A stretch of DNA of 64,000 nucleotides from WHSW01 sp963777775 (lineage in GTDB: Bacteria; Actinomycetota; Thermoleophilia; Solirubrobacterales; 70-9). Location: the NCBI GenBank assembly GCA_963777775.1, contig CAVZRL010000009.1, positions 62,001 to 126,000 of the forward strand, read 5' to 3'. The notes under the pieces are model-generated. The model was given only the letters and a program-made list of their open reading frames with translations, searched no databases and had not been told where the DNA came from. Positions 32,321 through 40,857 of this stretch are shown piece by piece (the stretch's first letter is position 1; the number at the start of each line of letters is the position of its first letter). The translations under genes were made by a program, and so were the position numbers.

Positions 32321-33933
32321 CGCCCGTCACCGCCAGAGTGCTTGCCTTTGCCTTGCCCGGCCGCCGACGGCGCGCCGATCAGGAAATCGAGCAGCTCGCG
32401 AGCGGCTCGCAGCCGGCCGGCGGCCGCGTCGGCGGTCCCGGCCTGCGGCGCGGTCTCCGGGACCAGCGGCGCCGGCTCGATCTCCGGTTCGGCGGGTTCG
32501 GCGGGCTCGGCGTCCTCGGTCTCCGGCGTGACCTCGAGCTTCGGCCCGGTGCCGCCACTCGGCTGCTGCTCGGGATTCCCGTCTTCCGTCTCGGCGCCGC
32601 CCCGGTCGCGCTCCCGCCTGCGCTCCTGATCGCGCTCGACTCCTGCCACCGACGAGCTGACCGCGCCGAGGAAGTTGGAGCTGCAGCTCGCCTCGGCAAT
32701 GACGTCGAAGTCGACGCAGTTGTTGGTCGGCAGCAGCCCGCGGAGGAAGTGGCCGTAGCTGTCGAACGGGTTCACCGCCCCGGCGGCGTTGAAGACGAGC
32801 TTGGTCAGCTCCTCGAAGCCGTCTGTCTTGCGCAGGCTGGCGAGCAGCTTGCGCAGGTTGGTCGCCGCCGGCTTACCGGACTTGGCCAGGCCGCGGACCT
32901 GGCGGATCACCGGGTCCGAGGCGGCGATGTTGGGGCCGCTGCCCTCGGCGGCGGTGCCGAGAGTGGTCAGCGAGCGGGTGGCGGCGTTGGAGAACGGGCC
33001 GAGCGCCAGCGATGCCTGGGTCAGCGACGGGGCGGCGTCCCCGAGGTCGCTGAACACCGGCGTCGAGGCGGTCGCGAAGGCATCGAGGCTGCCCATCGTC
33101 GCCCGCAGCTCGCGCAGGAAGGCGGGGAAGCGGGCGAACGACTCCTCGAGGTCGGCGCTGCGCTCGGCGGTCGCCGCGCCGACGACCTCGGACTGGTTGA
33201 TGAAGCTCGAGATGTGGGCCCGCTCGCGGGCGAGCGCGCCGATGATCGCGTCGGAGTCGCCGGCGAGCTGGGCCAGGACCCTGTTCTGGCGCCCGAGCAC
33301 CGCGAGCACCTCGTTCGTCTCGCGCAGAGCGGGGTTGGCGCGCTCGACGATCTCGGCGAGCTCGTCGCCGCGGGCCGCGAAGCCGGCGCCGAGGTCGTTG
33401 AGGATGAGCCGGAAGCGGTCCGGGTAGGGCTCCTCCAGGATGTTGTTGACCAGGTCGAGGTCGACCGCCTTGCCGTTGCGCTCGAGCGGCAGCAGGTACT
33501 CGCCCTCGCCGGTCTCGCCGTCGGGGATCTGCTCGAGCGCCGGCGGCGCCTCGGTGCCCGCCGCCCGCGGCTGGGTCGGCTCGCACTCGACGAACTTCTC
33601 GCCGATCAGTGACTGCGGCCGGATCAGGCAGCTCGCGTCCTCGCGGAAGTCCTGGAATGCGGGATCGTCGATGCTCAGCACGACCACGGCCTTGCCGGGG
33701 TCGGGGCTGCCGTCCTCGAGCGCCGGCTCGTCGTTGCCGGTCACCGAGACGGCGGAGACCACGCCGACGTTGGCGCCGGCGACGCGGACCTCCTCGCCCT
33801 CGACCAGGAACCCGGCGCTGTCGAAGATCGCCCGGACCTCGTAGGCGTCCTCGTCGCCGCCCGCCGCGGTGCCGACCGCGAGGATCGCGACCGCGGCGAC
33901 GATCAGGAGGGCGATGACCGCGATCCGCCTCAT
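32317..33933 (-). CDS. Mce-family protein (second in the operon)
   Basis: This 538-residue protein has an anchor (IAVIALLIVAAVAILAVG), an MlaD/Mce domain (YEVRAIFDSAGFLVEGEEVR with AGANVGVVSAV) and a helical domain. It ends in a long acidic and proline-rich tail (TPETEDAEPAEPAEPEIEPA) not seen in the other five. The ATG at 33933 overlaps the first gene's stop (ATGA); a longer frame upstream is not supported. Confidence 0.87.
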   Translation of the reverse strand: MRRIAVIALLIVAAVAILAVGTAAGGDEDAYEVRAIFDSAGFLVEGEEVRVAGANVGVVSAVSVTGNDEPALEDGSPDPGKAVVVLSIDDPAFQDFREDASCLIRPQSLIGEKFVECEPTQPRAAGTEAPPALEQIPDGETGEGEYLLPLERNGKAVDLDLVNNILEEPYPDRFRLILNDLGAGFAARGDELAEIVERANPALRETNEVLAVLGRQNRVLAQLAGDSDAIIGALARERAHISSFINQSEVVGAATAERSADLEESFARFPAFLRELRATMGSLDAFATASTPVFSDLGDAAPSLTQASLALGPFSNAATRSLTTLGTAAEGSGPNIAASDPVIRQVRGLAKSGKPAATNLRKLLASLRKTDGFEELTKLVFNAAGAVNPFDSYGHFLRGLLPTNNCVDFDVIAEASCSSNFLGAVSSSVAGVERDQERRRERDRGGAETEDGNPEQQPSGGTGPKLEVTPETEDAEPAEPAEPEIEPAPLVPETAPQAGTADAAAGRLRAARELLDFLIGAPSAAGQGKGKHSGGDGR

Positions 33934-35315
33934 GGCCCGGGCGGCACGTCGTCGGGGTCGCACTCGCCGTCGAGCACGCCGGCGCCGAGGAACGGATGGT
34001 CGGTCGGCGTCGGCCAGCCGGCGTTCGCCTGGGTCGCGGCCCCCGCGCAGCGGGTGAAGGGGCCGATGCCGAGCGCCGAGTACTGGTCGAACTGCTCGGC
34101 GGGGCTGATCGGGGTCAGGGTCCCGCCCGCGTTCGAGAACAGGTTGGCGCCTGCGGGCAGCACGCGGGCGAAGTGGCCGTTGGCGTCGTAGTAGCCGGTG
34201 ATCTGGCCGAGCCCGCCCGCGAGATTGAGCAGGTCGGGCGAGTAGACGCGCAGCAGCTCGATGTTCGGCTGGGCGGCGTCGAGCGCCGCGATCGAGGGAC
34301 CGACGGACCGGCTCGCCTGGCGCTGTGCGGCGGGGGCGTCACGCAGCGAGTCGGTCAGGTCGTTGGCCGGGCCGGGCTGGGCGATCGCCTGGGTCAGGTT
34401 GCGAAACACGGGGATCGCGGGATCGACGGTTCGCCGCGTCTCGCGCAGGAACGAGGGCAGATCGGGGGCGACCTCGCCGAAGTCTGCGATCAGCGGGTCG
34501 AGGTCGTCGAGCGCGGCGCGCAGGTTGACGAAGGTCGTGTTGGCCTGGCGCATCGTCGGCGGCAGCGCGACCAGGGCGCGGTCGAGCTCCTCGTTGCGGG
34601 CCGCGATCGCGCCCAGGGCCTGGTTCGCGTTCGATGTCAGGGCCGCGAGGTCGTCACGGCGGTCGGCAATCGCGCCGAGCGCGGTCGAGCCCTCGACCAG
34701 GAAGCGACTCAGCGCCGCCTGGTCACTGGTCAGCTCGGCGAGCAGGCGCTCCGTCGCCTGCAGGCCGGGGGCGAAGTACTTGTAGGTCTCGCGCGCGGCC
34801 TCGGTGTTGCCGGTGTAGATCGCCGCCTGGCCCTTGATCACGTCCTGCAGCGCCCGCCGGGTCCGCTCGTCGAGCGCGTTGAAGAGCTGGTCGAGGTCGA
34901 CCGGGGCGGTGGTGCGGTCGGCAGTGATCACCGCGTCGGCGGGCAGCTCGGAATTGGCCTCGTCCCCGGGAGAGAGCGAGACGTAGCGGTTCGCGATCCC
35001 CGAGAGCGAGGTCGAGCGGATGATCGCCGTGGTGCCCTCGTGCAGGGGCTCGTCGACCGTGATCGCGACCTGCGCCTGGGCGTCGTCGGTGAGCGTGATC
35101 TCGTCGACGGTGCCGACCGGCTGCCCGCCGACCAGGACCTCGTTGCCGGGCACGAGCTGGCCACCGGTCTCGAACTGGAGGTCGTAGCGGTAGCCGTCGT
35201 CGCCCCCGAAGAGGAGCATCGCGACCAGGATCGCGGCGACGATCAGCGCACCGATACCCGCTACGCGCGCGATCAGCCTCCCCGCTCCTGGGCTATCCGG
35301 CTGCTCTCCCTGCAC
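33930..35315 (-). CDS. Mce-family protein (first in the operon)
   Basis: A protein of about 461 residues with an anchor (VAGIGALIVAAILVAMLLFG) and an MlaD/Mce domain with QLVPGNEVLVGGQPVGTVDE. Unusual bits include TNSELPADAVITADRTTAPV and a GDECD-like acidic C-terminus (GECDPDDVPPG). The start is uncertain: the GTG at 35315 gives a good N-terminus, while the frame stays open to a TTG near 35408 with unlikely sequence. No yrbE/mlaE permease gene lies upstream; the next gene is rsmI. Confidence 0.82.
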   Translation of the reverse strand: MQGEQPDSPGAGRLIARVAGIGALIVAAILVAMLLFGGDDGYRYDLQFETGGQLVPGNEVLVGGQPVGTVDEITLTDDAQAQVAITVDEPLHEGTTAIIRSTSLSGIANRYVSLSPGDEANSELPADAVITADRTTAPVDLDQLFNALDERTRRALQDVIKGQAAIYTGNTEAARETYKYFAPGLQATERLLAELTSDQAALSRFLVEGSTALGAIADRRDDLAALTSNANQALGAIAARNEELDRALVALPPTMRQANTTFVNLRAALDDLDPLIADFGEVAPDLPSFLRETRRTVDPAIPVFRNLTQAIAQPGPANDLTDSLRDAPAAQRQASRSVGPSIAALDAAQPNIELLRVYSPDLLNLAGGLGQITGYYDANGHFARVLPAGANLFSNAGGTLTPISPAEQFDQYSALGIGPFTRCAGAATQANAGWPTPTDHPFLGAGVLDGECDPDDVPPGP

Positions 35316-35374
35316 TCCGGGACGGCGTTCGCCTAGCTCCTCTCTTGCCGACGCGCTCTCACATGCACTCCATC

Positions 35375-35391
35375 GGGGGATGCGAACCCCC
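35375..35391 (-). other. Hairpin GGGGG-N7-CCCCC in the mce leader
   Basis: On the minus strand it reads GGGGGTTCGCATCCCCC, which looks like a tRNA T-arm. No acceptor, D or anticodon parts could be matched, so a leader hairpin is the safer description. Confidence 0.4.
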
Positions 35392-35422
35392 TCCCGGCCC
35401 AAGAACAACGGGGTCTGACCCG

Positions 35423-35446
35423 GGGTACGTACCCGCGCGCATCCTA
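35423..35446 (-). promoter_or_regulatory. Probable mce promoter with palindromic operator
   Basis: TAGGAT (35441-35446, minus strand) is a good -10 box. The perfect 12-bp palindrome GGGTACGTACCC (35423-35434) lies where transcription should start, so a repressor bound there could block initiation. The leader to the mce start is about 120 nt. Confidence 0.5.
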
Positions 35447-35513
35447 ATCGCTAGAACAGGCGCCGGGGGAAAGCAGGCGAGGCTCAAAATCGCCGCCGTG
35501 GCCCGCGCCCGCG

Positions 35514-36338
35514 TCACTCGCGCGGATCGCGCCCGGTGAGCCCCCTGTAGAGATCGTTCGGGCGGGCGCCGGTGAGCGCCGCGACGACGCCCGCCGCCGC
35601 CCGCGGGCGGGCGCCGGACTGGACAAGGCGGCGGAGCGCATCGACCGCGAAAGCGAGGTCGGGGGCGGCGTCGGCGCTCTCCGCCGGGCCGATCACGAGC
35701 ACGATCTCCCCTTTGGCCTCGTCGCGGAAGCGGCGCGCCAGGTCGCCCAGCGTCCCGCGGGCGATCTCCTCGTGCAGCTTGGTCAGCTCGCGGCAGACCG
35801 CCGCGCGGCGGTCGGGAGCGAGCGCCGCGAGCGCGGTCAGCGAGGTGGGAAGGCGGCGCGGCGACTCGAAGGCGACGACTGCCTCCGGCGAGCGCAGGAC
35901 CCGCTCGAGCTCTCCCGGGCGGCGCGGGAGAAAGCCCTCGAAACGCCAGCGATCGATCGGCAACCCCGAGGCGACGACCGCTGTCGTCACCGCCGAGGGA
36001 CCGGGCAGCACCTCGACCTCGAGGTCGCGCTCCAGGCAGGCGCGAACGAGCCGAAATCCCGGGTCGGAGATCACCGGCGTGCCGGCGTCGGAGATCAGCA
36101 CGACCTTATCGCCGCGCTCGATCCGCTGGGCGAGCTGGCGGGCGCGCTCGACCTCGTTGCCCTCATGGTTGGAGACCAGCCGGGGGCGCGGGATCTCAAG
36201 CCGCTCGAACAGCCGCCCGGCGCGCCGTGTGTCCTCGCAGGCGACCAGGTCGGCCTCGGCAAGCGCCCGGGCGGCGCGGGGGCTGAGGTCCTCGAGGTTG
36301 CCGATCGGGGTCGGACAGACCGTCAGCCGGCCTGCCAT
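35514..36338 (-). CDS. rsmI: 16S rRNA (cytidine1402-2'-O)-methyltransferase
   Basis: This 274-residue protein of the tetrapyrrole-methylase-like fold starts MAGRLTVCPTPIGNLEDLSP. The family motifs ACEDTRRAGRLF, VSNHEGNE and VVLISDAGTPVISDPG are all present, as is LPGPSAVTTAVVASGLP. RsmI adds the 2'-O-methyl to C1402 with RsmH for decoding accuracy. Its ATG overlaps the ROK kinase stop (TGATG), suggesting coupling. Confidence 0.95.
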   Translation of the reverse strand: MAGRLTVCPTPIGNLEDLSPRAARALAEADLVACEDTRRAGRLFERLEIPRPRLVSNHEGNEVERARQLAQRIERGDKVVLISDAGTPVISDPGFRLVRACLERDLEVEVLPGPSAVTTAVVASGLPIDRWRFEGFLPRRPGELERVLRSPEAVVAFESPRRLPTSLTALAALAPDRRAAVCRELTKLHEEIARGTLGDLARRFRDEAKGEIVLVIGPAESADAAPDLAFAVDALRRLVQSGARPRAAAGVVAALTGARPNDLYRGLTGRDPRE

Positions 36339-37288
36339 CAGGCCGCCGCGCTTTCCTCGAGCGCCATCTCGGCTGCGCCGATCATCCCCGCCGCGGGGCC
36401 GAGCGCAGCCGGCCGGACCGGGGTCTCGTTCATCGGCGGCAGGGCGCGGGCGCGAAGCTGCTCGCGCGCCGGCACCAGCAGCAGGTCGCCGGCGGCCGAG
36501 GCGCCGCCGCCGATCACGATCACGTCGGGCTCGAAGACGTTGGCGAGGCTCGAGAGCGCGACCCCGAGCCGGCGCCCGATCGTCGCCACGACCTCGACCG
36601 CGATCCCGTCGCCGCCGATCGCCGCCTCGGTGACCAGCCTGCCGTCGATCTCCTCGCCGCGGGCCAACGCCTTGCCGAGCGCCGAGCCGCCGTGCGCCTC
36701 GGCGGCGATCCTGCCGTCGCGCCCGAGCGCGGTCCCGGAGGCGAGCACCTCGACGCAGCCGCGGTTCGGGCAGTTGCCCTGGCAGGGCGGGCCGGCGTGG
36801 TCGATGACGACGTGGCCGAGCTCGGCGCCGGCGCCTGTCGAGCCGCGGTAAAGCTCGCCGCCGAGGACCAGGCCGCCGCCGATCCCGGTCCCGATCGTGA
36901 GCATGATCGCGTTCGTCGCGCCGCCGGCCGCCCCGAAGCGGTGCTCCGCGAGCGCGGCGAGGTTGGCGTCGTTGTCGATAAAGGTCGGCAGCCCGACCCG
37001 GTCGGCGATCAGGTCGCGGATCGGCACCTCGACGAGCGGCAGGTTGACCGAGCTGATCGCGCAGCCGCGCTCGCGGTCGATCGTCGAGGGGATCCCGAGC
37101 CCGATCGCCTCGGCCTGCGGGCAGGCCGCCTGCGCCTCGCCGAGCTCCGCCGCGAGCTCGTCGAGCAGCCCGTCGAGGTCGCGGCCGTACGTACGCTCGG
37201 TCGACTGGTGATGGACGTTCTGCTCGGAGTCGACGACCCCGATCGCCATCTTCGTCCCGCCGAGATCCGCCCCGATCGCCGCCCTCAC
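36338..37288 (-). CDS. ROK-family sugar kinase (glucokinase-like)
   Basis: This 316-residue kinase starts with ADLGGTKMAIGVVD, the phosphate-binding motif. The ROK signature reads GAELGHVVIDHAGPPCQGNC, and the zinc ligands CQGNCPNRGC are intact. The catalytic Asp lies in FIDNDANLAAL. Glucose is the usual substrate of such proteins in actinobacteria, but specificity cannot be shown here. The start is GTG; the gene is divergent from the LCP gene. Confidence 0.9.
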   Translation of the reverse strand: MRAAIGADLGGTKMAIGVVDSEQNVHHQSTERTYGRDLDGLLDELAAELGEAQAACPQAEAIGLGIPSTIDRERGCAISSVNLPLVEVPIRDLIADRVGLPTFIDNDANLAALAEHRFGAAGGATNAIMLTIGTGIGGGLVLGGELYRGSTGAGAELGHVVIDHAGPPCQGNCPNRGCVEVLASGTALGRDGRIAAEAHGGSALGKALARGEEIDGRLVTEAAIGGDGIAVEVVATIGRRLGVALSSLANVFEPDVIVIGGGASAAGDLLLVPAREQLRARALPPMNETPVRPAALGPAAGMIGAAEMALEESAAA

Positions 37289-37339
37289 GGGGTCGCCGAC
37301 AGGCAGGAGTTCGGGCCGGGCATGAGGTATTGATAGCTG

Positions 37340-38542
37340 ATGGCCGAGAGCGAGCGCCCAAAGCCGCCGGAGAAGCCGGAGTACACCGTCTACAGGTCGC
37401 GAAAGCGCCTGCGCGACCGGTTTCGCAAGCCCGAGCTGCCGTCACTGGGCGCCGGCAAGAAGGGCGACGAGGGCGAACCTTCGAAGGCCCCGGCGACGCC
37501 GCCGACCCCCGGCGAGCGCCCGTGGTGGCGACGGGCGCTGAAGTGGGTCGGGATCGCGGCCCTGGCCTGGATCGCGCTCAGCTTCCTCGCCTTCGCGGTC
37601 TCCGCCCAGATCCAAAAGTTCAAGCTCGCCGACGGGATCACCGAGCAGCTCGACGGCAACCCGGCGATGCTGGTGGCCCCGCAGACGATCCTCGTGCTCG
37701 GCACCGACGTGCGCTCGGGCGCCTTCGCCGGGCCCGAGGAGGCCGAGCCGGAGAAGTGCCTGGACGAGGTGATCAGCGGCCGGGCGAAGGACGGAAGCTG
37801 CCGCAACCCGCCCTACCGATCGGACACGATCATGCTGATCCGCGCAGGGCGGGGCGCCTTTCGCAAGCTCTCGATCCCGCGCGACACGCTCGCCGAGATC
37901 CCGGGCCAGGGGCCGCAGAAGATCAACTCCGCCTACGCCTCGGGGGGTGCGAAGCTGGCAATACGGACGGTCGAGGGGCTGCTCGGGATCGACATCGACC
38001 AGGTCGCGATCATCGACTTCGACGGCTTTCGCAGCTTCATCGACACGATCGGCGGGATCGATGTCGACCTGCCGACCCCCGTCTGCTCCGACGTCTCCGG
38101 CGGCGCCTTCAGCCTCGACCTCGAGCAGGGCGAGAACCACCTCGACGGGTTCCAGGCGATCACCCTGGCGCGGACGCGCTCCAACACCTGCGGCTCGGGC
38201 GAGTTCACCGGGACCGACGTCGAACGCGCGCAGTTCCAGCAACTGATCCTGGACGGGATCAAGGACAAGCTGACCAGCATCACCGCGCTGCCGATGAACT
38301 TCCTCAAGGGGCCGCTGATCGGCTGGAACGCGCCCAAGGCGATGGTCTCCAGCATGGGCGCGCTGACGATGCCCCAGCTCGTGATCTCGGCGGCGATCGG
38401 CGGCGGCGGGACCGACGTGCTGAAGCCCTCCGGGACGACCGCGGCGGGCAACCTCGTCGTCTCGCCCGAGGAGTGCGAGCGGGCGGCGGAGGAGCTGCTG
38501 GGGTCGAAGCCGCCGCGGCAGCCGAATTGCCCGCAGGAGTAG
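37340..38542 (+). CDS. LytR-CpsA-Psr (LCP) family protein
   Basis: This 400-residue protein has a basic, proline-rich cytoplasmic N-terminus (to about residue 70), one transmembrane helix (VGIAALAWIALSFLAFAVSA), then an external LCP domain with SDTIMLIRA, KLSIPRDT, KINSAYASGG and an ARTR segment binding the polyprenyl-phosphate head. LCP enzymes attach teichoic acids, arabinogalactan or other glycopolymers to peptidoglycan. An insertion with three Cys (KCLDEVISG, GSCRNPPY, PVCSD) may form a disulfide. Confidence 0.9.
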   Translation: MAESERPKPPEKPEYTVYRSRKRLRDRFRKPELPSLGAGKKGDEGEPSKAPATPPTPGERPWWRRALKWVGIAALAWIALSFLAFAVSAQIQKFKLADGITEQLDGNPAMLVAPQTILVLGTDVRSGAFAGPEEAEPEKCLDEVISGRAKDGSCRNPPYRSDTIMLIRAGRGAFRKLSIPRDTLAEIPGQGPQKINSAYASGGAKLAIRTVEGLLGIDIDQVAIIDFDGFRSFIDTIGGIDVDLPTPVCSDVSGGAFSLDLEQGENHLDGFQAITLARTRSNTCGSGEFTGTDVERAQFQQLILDGIKDKLTSITALPMNFLKGPLIGWNAPKAMVSSMGALTMPQLVISAAIGGGGTDVLKPSGTTAAGNLVVSPEECERAAEELLGSKPPRQPNCPQE

Positions 38543-38550
38543 CTACTCCT
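38535..38550. terminator. 16-bp perfect palindrome covering two convergent stop codons
   Basis: AGGAGTAGCTACTCCT is its own reverse complement. Its centre splits TAG (LCP) and CTA (FmdB-like, opposite strand), leaving no intergenic bases. It could give a hairpin in both mRNAs, but there is no T-run. Confidence 0.45.
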
Positions 38551-38833
38551 TCTTCTTCGCCTCCGCCTTCTTCTCCGGCTTCGAATCGGTCTTCGAATCG
38601 GTGCTCGTGTCCGACTTCGCCTCTCCCCCGTCGCTCGCGGCCTTGGCCGCCGAGCCCTTCTTCTTGTAGTCGGTGGTGTAGAAGCCCGAGCCCTTGAAGT
38701 GGACCGCGACCGGGTGAAAGACGCGCTCGACCGGGACGCCGCACTGCTCGCAGGCCGAGACCGGGTCATCCGACATCGACTGCATGACTTCGAAGCTGTG
38801 CCCGTTGCGACAGCGGTACTCGTAGATCGGCAT
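38543..38833 (-). CDS. FmdB-like zinc-ribbon protein
   Basis: This 96-residue protein starts MPIYEYRCRNGHSFEVMQSM, the standard FmdB zinc-ribbon start, with the second Cys pair in SACEQCGVPVERVF. The second half is a Lys/Glu/Ala/Thr/Ser-rich low-complexity tail (SDTSTDSKTDSKPEKKAEAK). Function of the family is unknown. A CATACT -10 box lies exactly 9 nt before the ATG, the same spacing as in the SnoaL array promoters, suggesting a leaderless mRNA. It is divergent from glyS. Confidence 0.88.
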   Translation of the reverse strand: MPIYEYRCRNGHSFEVMQSMSDDPVSACEQCGVPVERVFHPVAVHFKGSGFYTTDYKKKGSAAKAASDGGEAKSDTSTDSKTDSKPEKKAEAKKKE

Positions 38834-38888
38834 CGGCGGGTGAGTATGGCAGCGGGTCCCGCGTGCTCCGGTCGTTACGGTTCCGCCG
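38834..38888. promoter_or_regulatory. Two divergent leaderless promoters
   Basis: CATACT (38843-38848, minus) serves the FmdB-like gene, and TACGGT (38876-38881, plus) lies 7 nt before the glyS GTG. The two -10 boxes are about 27 bp apart. Confidence 0.55.
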
Positions 38889-40262
38889 GTGAGCGAAGCG
38901 GTCGAGACGTCGCGCGATCCCAGCCTTGACGAGGTCGTGGCGCTGTGCAAGCGGCGCGGCTTCATCTTCCCCTCCTCGGAGATCTACGGCGGCGTCGGCT
39001 CGACCTACGACTACGGCCACTACGGCGTGCTGCTGAAGAACAACGTCAAGGCCGAGTGGTGGCGGGCGATGCTCCAGGAGCGCGACGACGTGGTCGCGAT
39101 CGACTCGGCGATCATCCAGCACCCGAAGGTCTGGGAGGCGTCCGGGCACCTGGCCGGGTTCACCGACCCGCTGATCGACTGCAAGGCCTGCAAGCTGCGC
39201 TTTCGCGCCGACACCCTCGAGGACTCGGCCTGCGGGCGAAAGCCCTCCAAGCGCCCCGGCGAAGGGCCGGACTGCGAGCTGACCGAGGCGCGCGAGTTCA
39301 ACCTCATGTTCGAGACCAACGTCGGGCCGGTGCGCGACTCGGCCTCGGTTGCCTACCTGCGGCCCGAGACCGCGCAGGGGATCTTCATCAACTTCAAGAA
39401 CGTGCTTCAGTTCGCGCGCCGCAAGCCGCCGTTCGGGATCGCCCAGATCGGGAAGTCGTTTCGGAACGAGATCACGCCCGGCAACTTCGTCTTCCGCACC
39501 CGCGAGTTCGAGCAGATGGAGATGGAGTTCTTCTGCCCGCCCGCCGACGCCGAGCGCTGGCACGAGCACTGGATCGGGGAGCGGACGCGCTGGTACACCG
39601 AGCTCGGCATCCGGCCCGATCACCTGAAGCTGCGCGAGCACGGCGCGGACGAGCTCTCGCATTACTCCTCGGCGACCTCCGACGTCGAGTACCTGTTCCC
39701 GATGGGCTGGTCGGAGCTCGAGGGAATCGCCAACCGCGGCGACTTCGACCTGCGCCAGCACTCCGAGCACTCCGGAGAGAAGCTCGAGTACTTCGACCAG
39801 GAGGCCGGCGAGGCATACGTGCCGTACGTGGTCGAGCCGGCGGCCGGCGTCGACCGGGCGCTGCTCGCGTTCATCGTCGACGCCTATGACACCGAGGAGG
39901 TCGAGGGGCGAAAGCGGACGGTGCTGAGGCTGCATCCGCGGCTGGCGCCGGTCAAGGTCGCGGTGCTGCCGCTGGTCTCGAAGGAGGGGATGCCCGAGCG
40001 CGCCCGCGAGGTCTTCGACTCGATCCGCTACCGGATCCCGGCCGAGTTCGACGAGGGCGGATCGATCGGCAAGCGCTACCGGCGCCAGGACGAGATCGGG
40101 ACGCCGTGGGGCGTGACGGTCGACGGCCAGACGATGGACGACGCCACCGTCACCCTCCGCGACCGCGACTCGCTCGAGCAGGTGCGCCTGCCCGCGGCCG
40201 GGCTCGCCGAAGAGCTCGCGGCTCGCCTCGACCAGCCGTGGGCGAGCCCGAAGCTCGGCTGA
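38889..40262 (+). CDS. glyS: Glycyl-tRNA synthetase (dimeric, eukaryote/archaeal-like type)
   Basis: This 457-residue class II synthetase has motif 1 around YGHYGVLLKNNVKAEWW, motif 2 around IAQIGKSFRNEITPGNFVFR with FEQMEMEFF, and motif 3 around GVDRALLAFIVDAY. The anticodon-binding domain follows (APVKVAVLPLVSKE). This type is one chain, unlike the alpha2beta2 enzymes of Proteobacteria. A DCKACK pair with TLEDSACGRKPSK may bind zinc. The start is GTG at 38889. Confidence 0.96.
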   Translation: MSEAVETSRDPSLDEVVALCKRRGFIFPSSEIYGGVGSTYDYGHYGVLLKNNVKAEWWRAMLQERDDVVAIDSAIIQHPKVWEASGHLAGFTDPLIDCKACKLRFRADTLEDSACGRKPSKRPGEGPDCELTEAREFNLMFETNVGPVRDSASVAYLRPETAQGIFINFKNVLQFARRKPPFGIAQIGKSFRNEITPGNFVFRTREFEQMEMEFFCPPADAERWHEHWIGERTRWYTELGIRPDHLKLREHGADELSHYSSATSDVEYLFPMGWSELEGIANRGDFDLRQHSEHSGEKLEYFDQEAGEAYVPYVVEPAAGVDRALLAFIVDAYDTEEVEGRKRTVLRLHPRLAPVKVAVLPLVSKEGMPERAREVFDSIRYRIPAEFDEGGSIGKRYRRQDEIGTPWGVTVDGQTMDDATVTLRDRDSLEQVRLPAAGLAEELAARLDQPWASPKLG

Positions 40263-40268
40263 CGCCCT

Positions 40269-40709
40269 CTACCGGCCGCTGCGGCGACAGGCGCCGGTTG
40301 CCGAGCCGCCGAAGACCGGGTCGAGCTCGAACTCGAGCCGGCAGCGTTTGCGCGTCGCCCCGGAGTCGTTCGTCGCGACGACCGCGATCCGTGTGGCCCC
40401 GTTCTGCTCGAGGTCACGCCGCACCTGCTTGACGAATCGCCGATCGCGGAAGAACCACAGCTTCCCGGGGCCGGTGGTCGAGATGTGGCCGCTCAGGCGG
40501 CCGGATGCGTGGCGCCCGCCAGACGTCGCGCGAACCTCCTCCGCCTGGCCCTTGATCGTCGCGACGACGTTGTAGCGAAAACCATCCTCGCGGTCCTCGT
40601 AGTACTCCAGCGCGAGGATCCGGGGCGGCGCGCCATTGGCGCCCACCGCGATCCCGCCGGCGCTCGCGAGAGCCGCGATTGCGGCGAGGAACACGATCGT
40701 CGAGCGCAC
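40269..40709 (-). CDS. Secreted protein of unknown function
   Basis: This 146-residue protein has a signal peptide (STIVFLAAIAALASAGGIAV, cleavage near residue 25) and a basic mature part with a small beta-rich look (RILALEYYEDREDGFRYNVV, KLWFFRDRRFVKQVRRDL). Two Cys near the C-terminus (KRCRLEFE, TGACRRSG) could pair. GTG start. It is convergent with glyS and divergent from the diiron-protein gene. No family was recognised. Confidence 0.7.
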   Translation of the reverse strand: MRSTIVFLAAIAALASAGGIAVGANGAPPRILALEYYEDREDGFRYNVVATIKGQAEEVRATSGGRHASGRLSGHISTTGPGKLWFFRDRRFVKQVRRDLEQNGATRIAVVATNDSGATRKRCRLEFELDPVFGGSATGACRRSGR

Positions 40710-40762
40710 ACGGGAAATCTACGCCACGACGTCGCCCCGGCCGGCGACCGCTGCCACGGCCT

Positions 40763-40815
40763 GTGTGACCTCGGTCACACTCCGGTTGCGGCGCCGGGCC
40801 GGTCGGGTCTAAACT
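40763..40815 (+). promoter_or_regulatory. CRP-type operator and promoter of the R2-like oxidase gene
   Basis: GTGTGACCTCGGTCACAC (40763-40780) contains a perfect TGTGA-N6-TCACA, the CRP/FNR-family consensus. It is followed by -35 TTGCGG (40786-40791), an 18-bp spacer and -10 TAAACT (40810-40815). The site's centre is about 50 bp upstream of the likely transcription start, a position from which CRP-like proteins often activate. Confidence 0.6.
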
Positions 40816-40857
40816 CGACATCGAACGGTGTAACGGTCGGTGAGGAGGAGAGAGCGG

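Noticed and set aside
32302..33612. Long plus-strand open frame of 436 codons opposite an mce gene
   Set aside because: It is the antisense of the second mce gene. Its composition (Arg, Gly, Gln and Val rich, no domains) is typical of GC-rich shadow frames.
35375..35391. tRNA remnant or attachment site suggested by a T-arm-like hairpin
   Set aside because: Only a T-arm-like stem-loop can be drawn. No acceptor, D or anticodon arms match on either strand, and no integrase gene is near.
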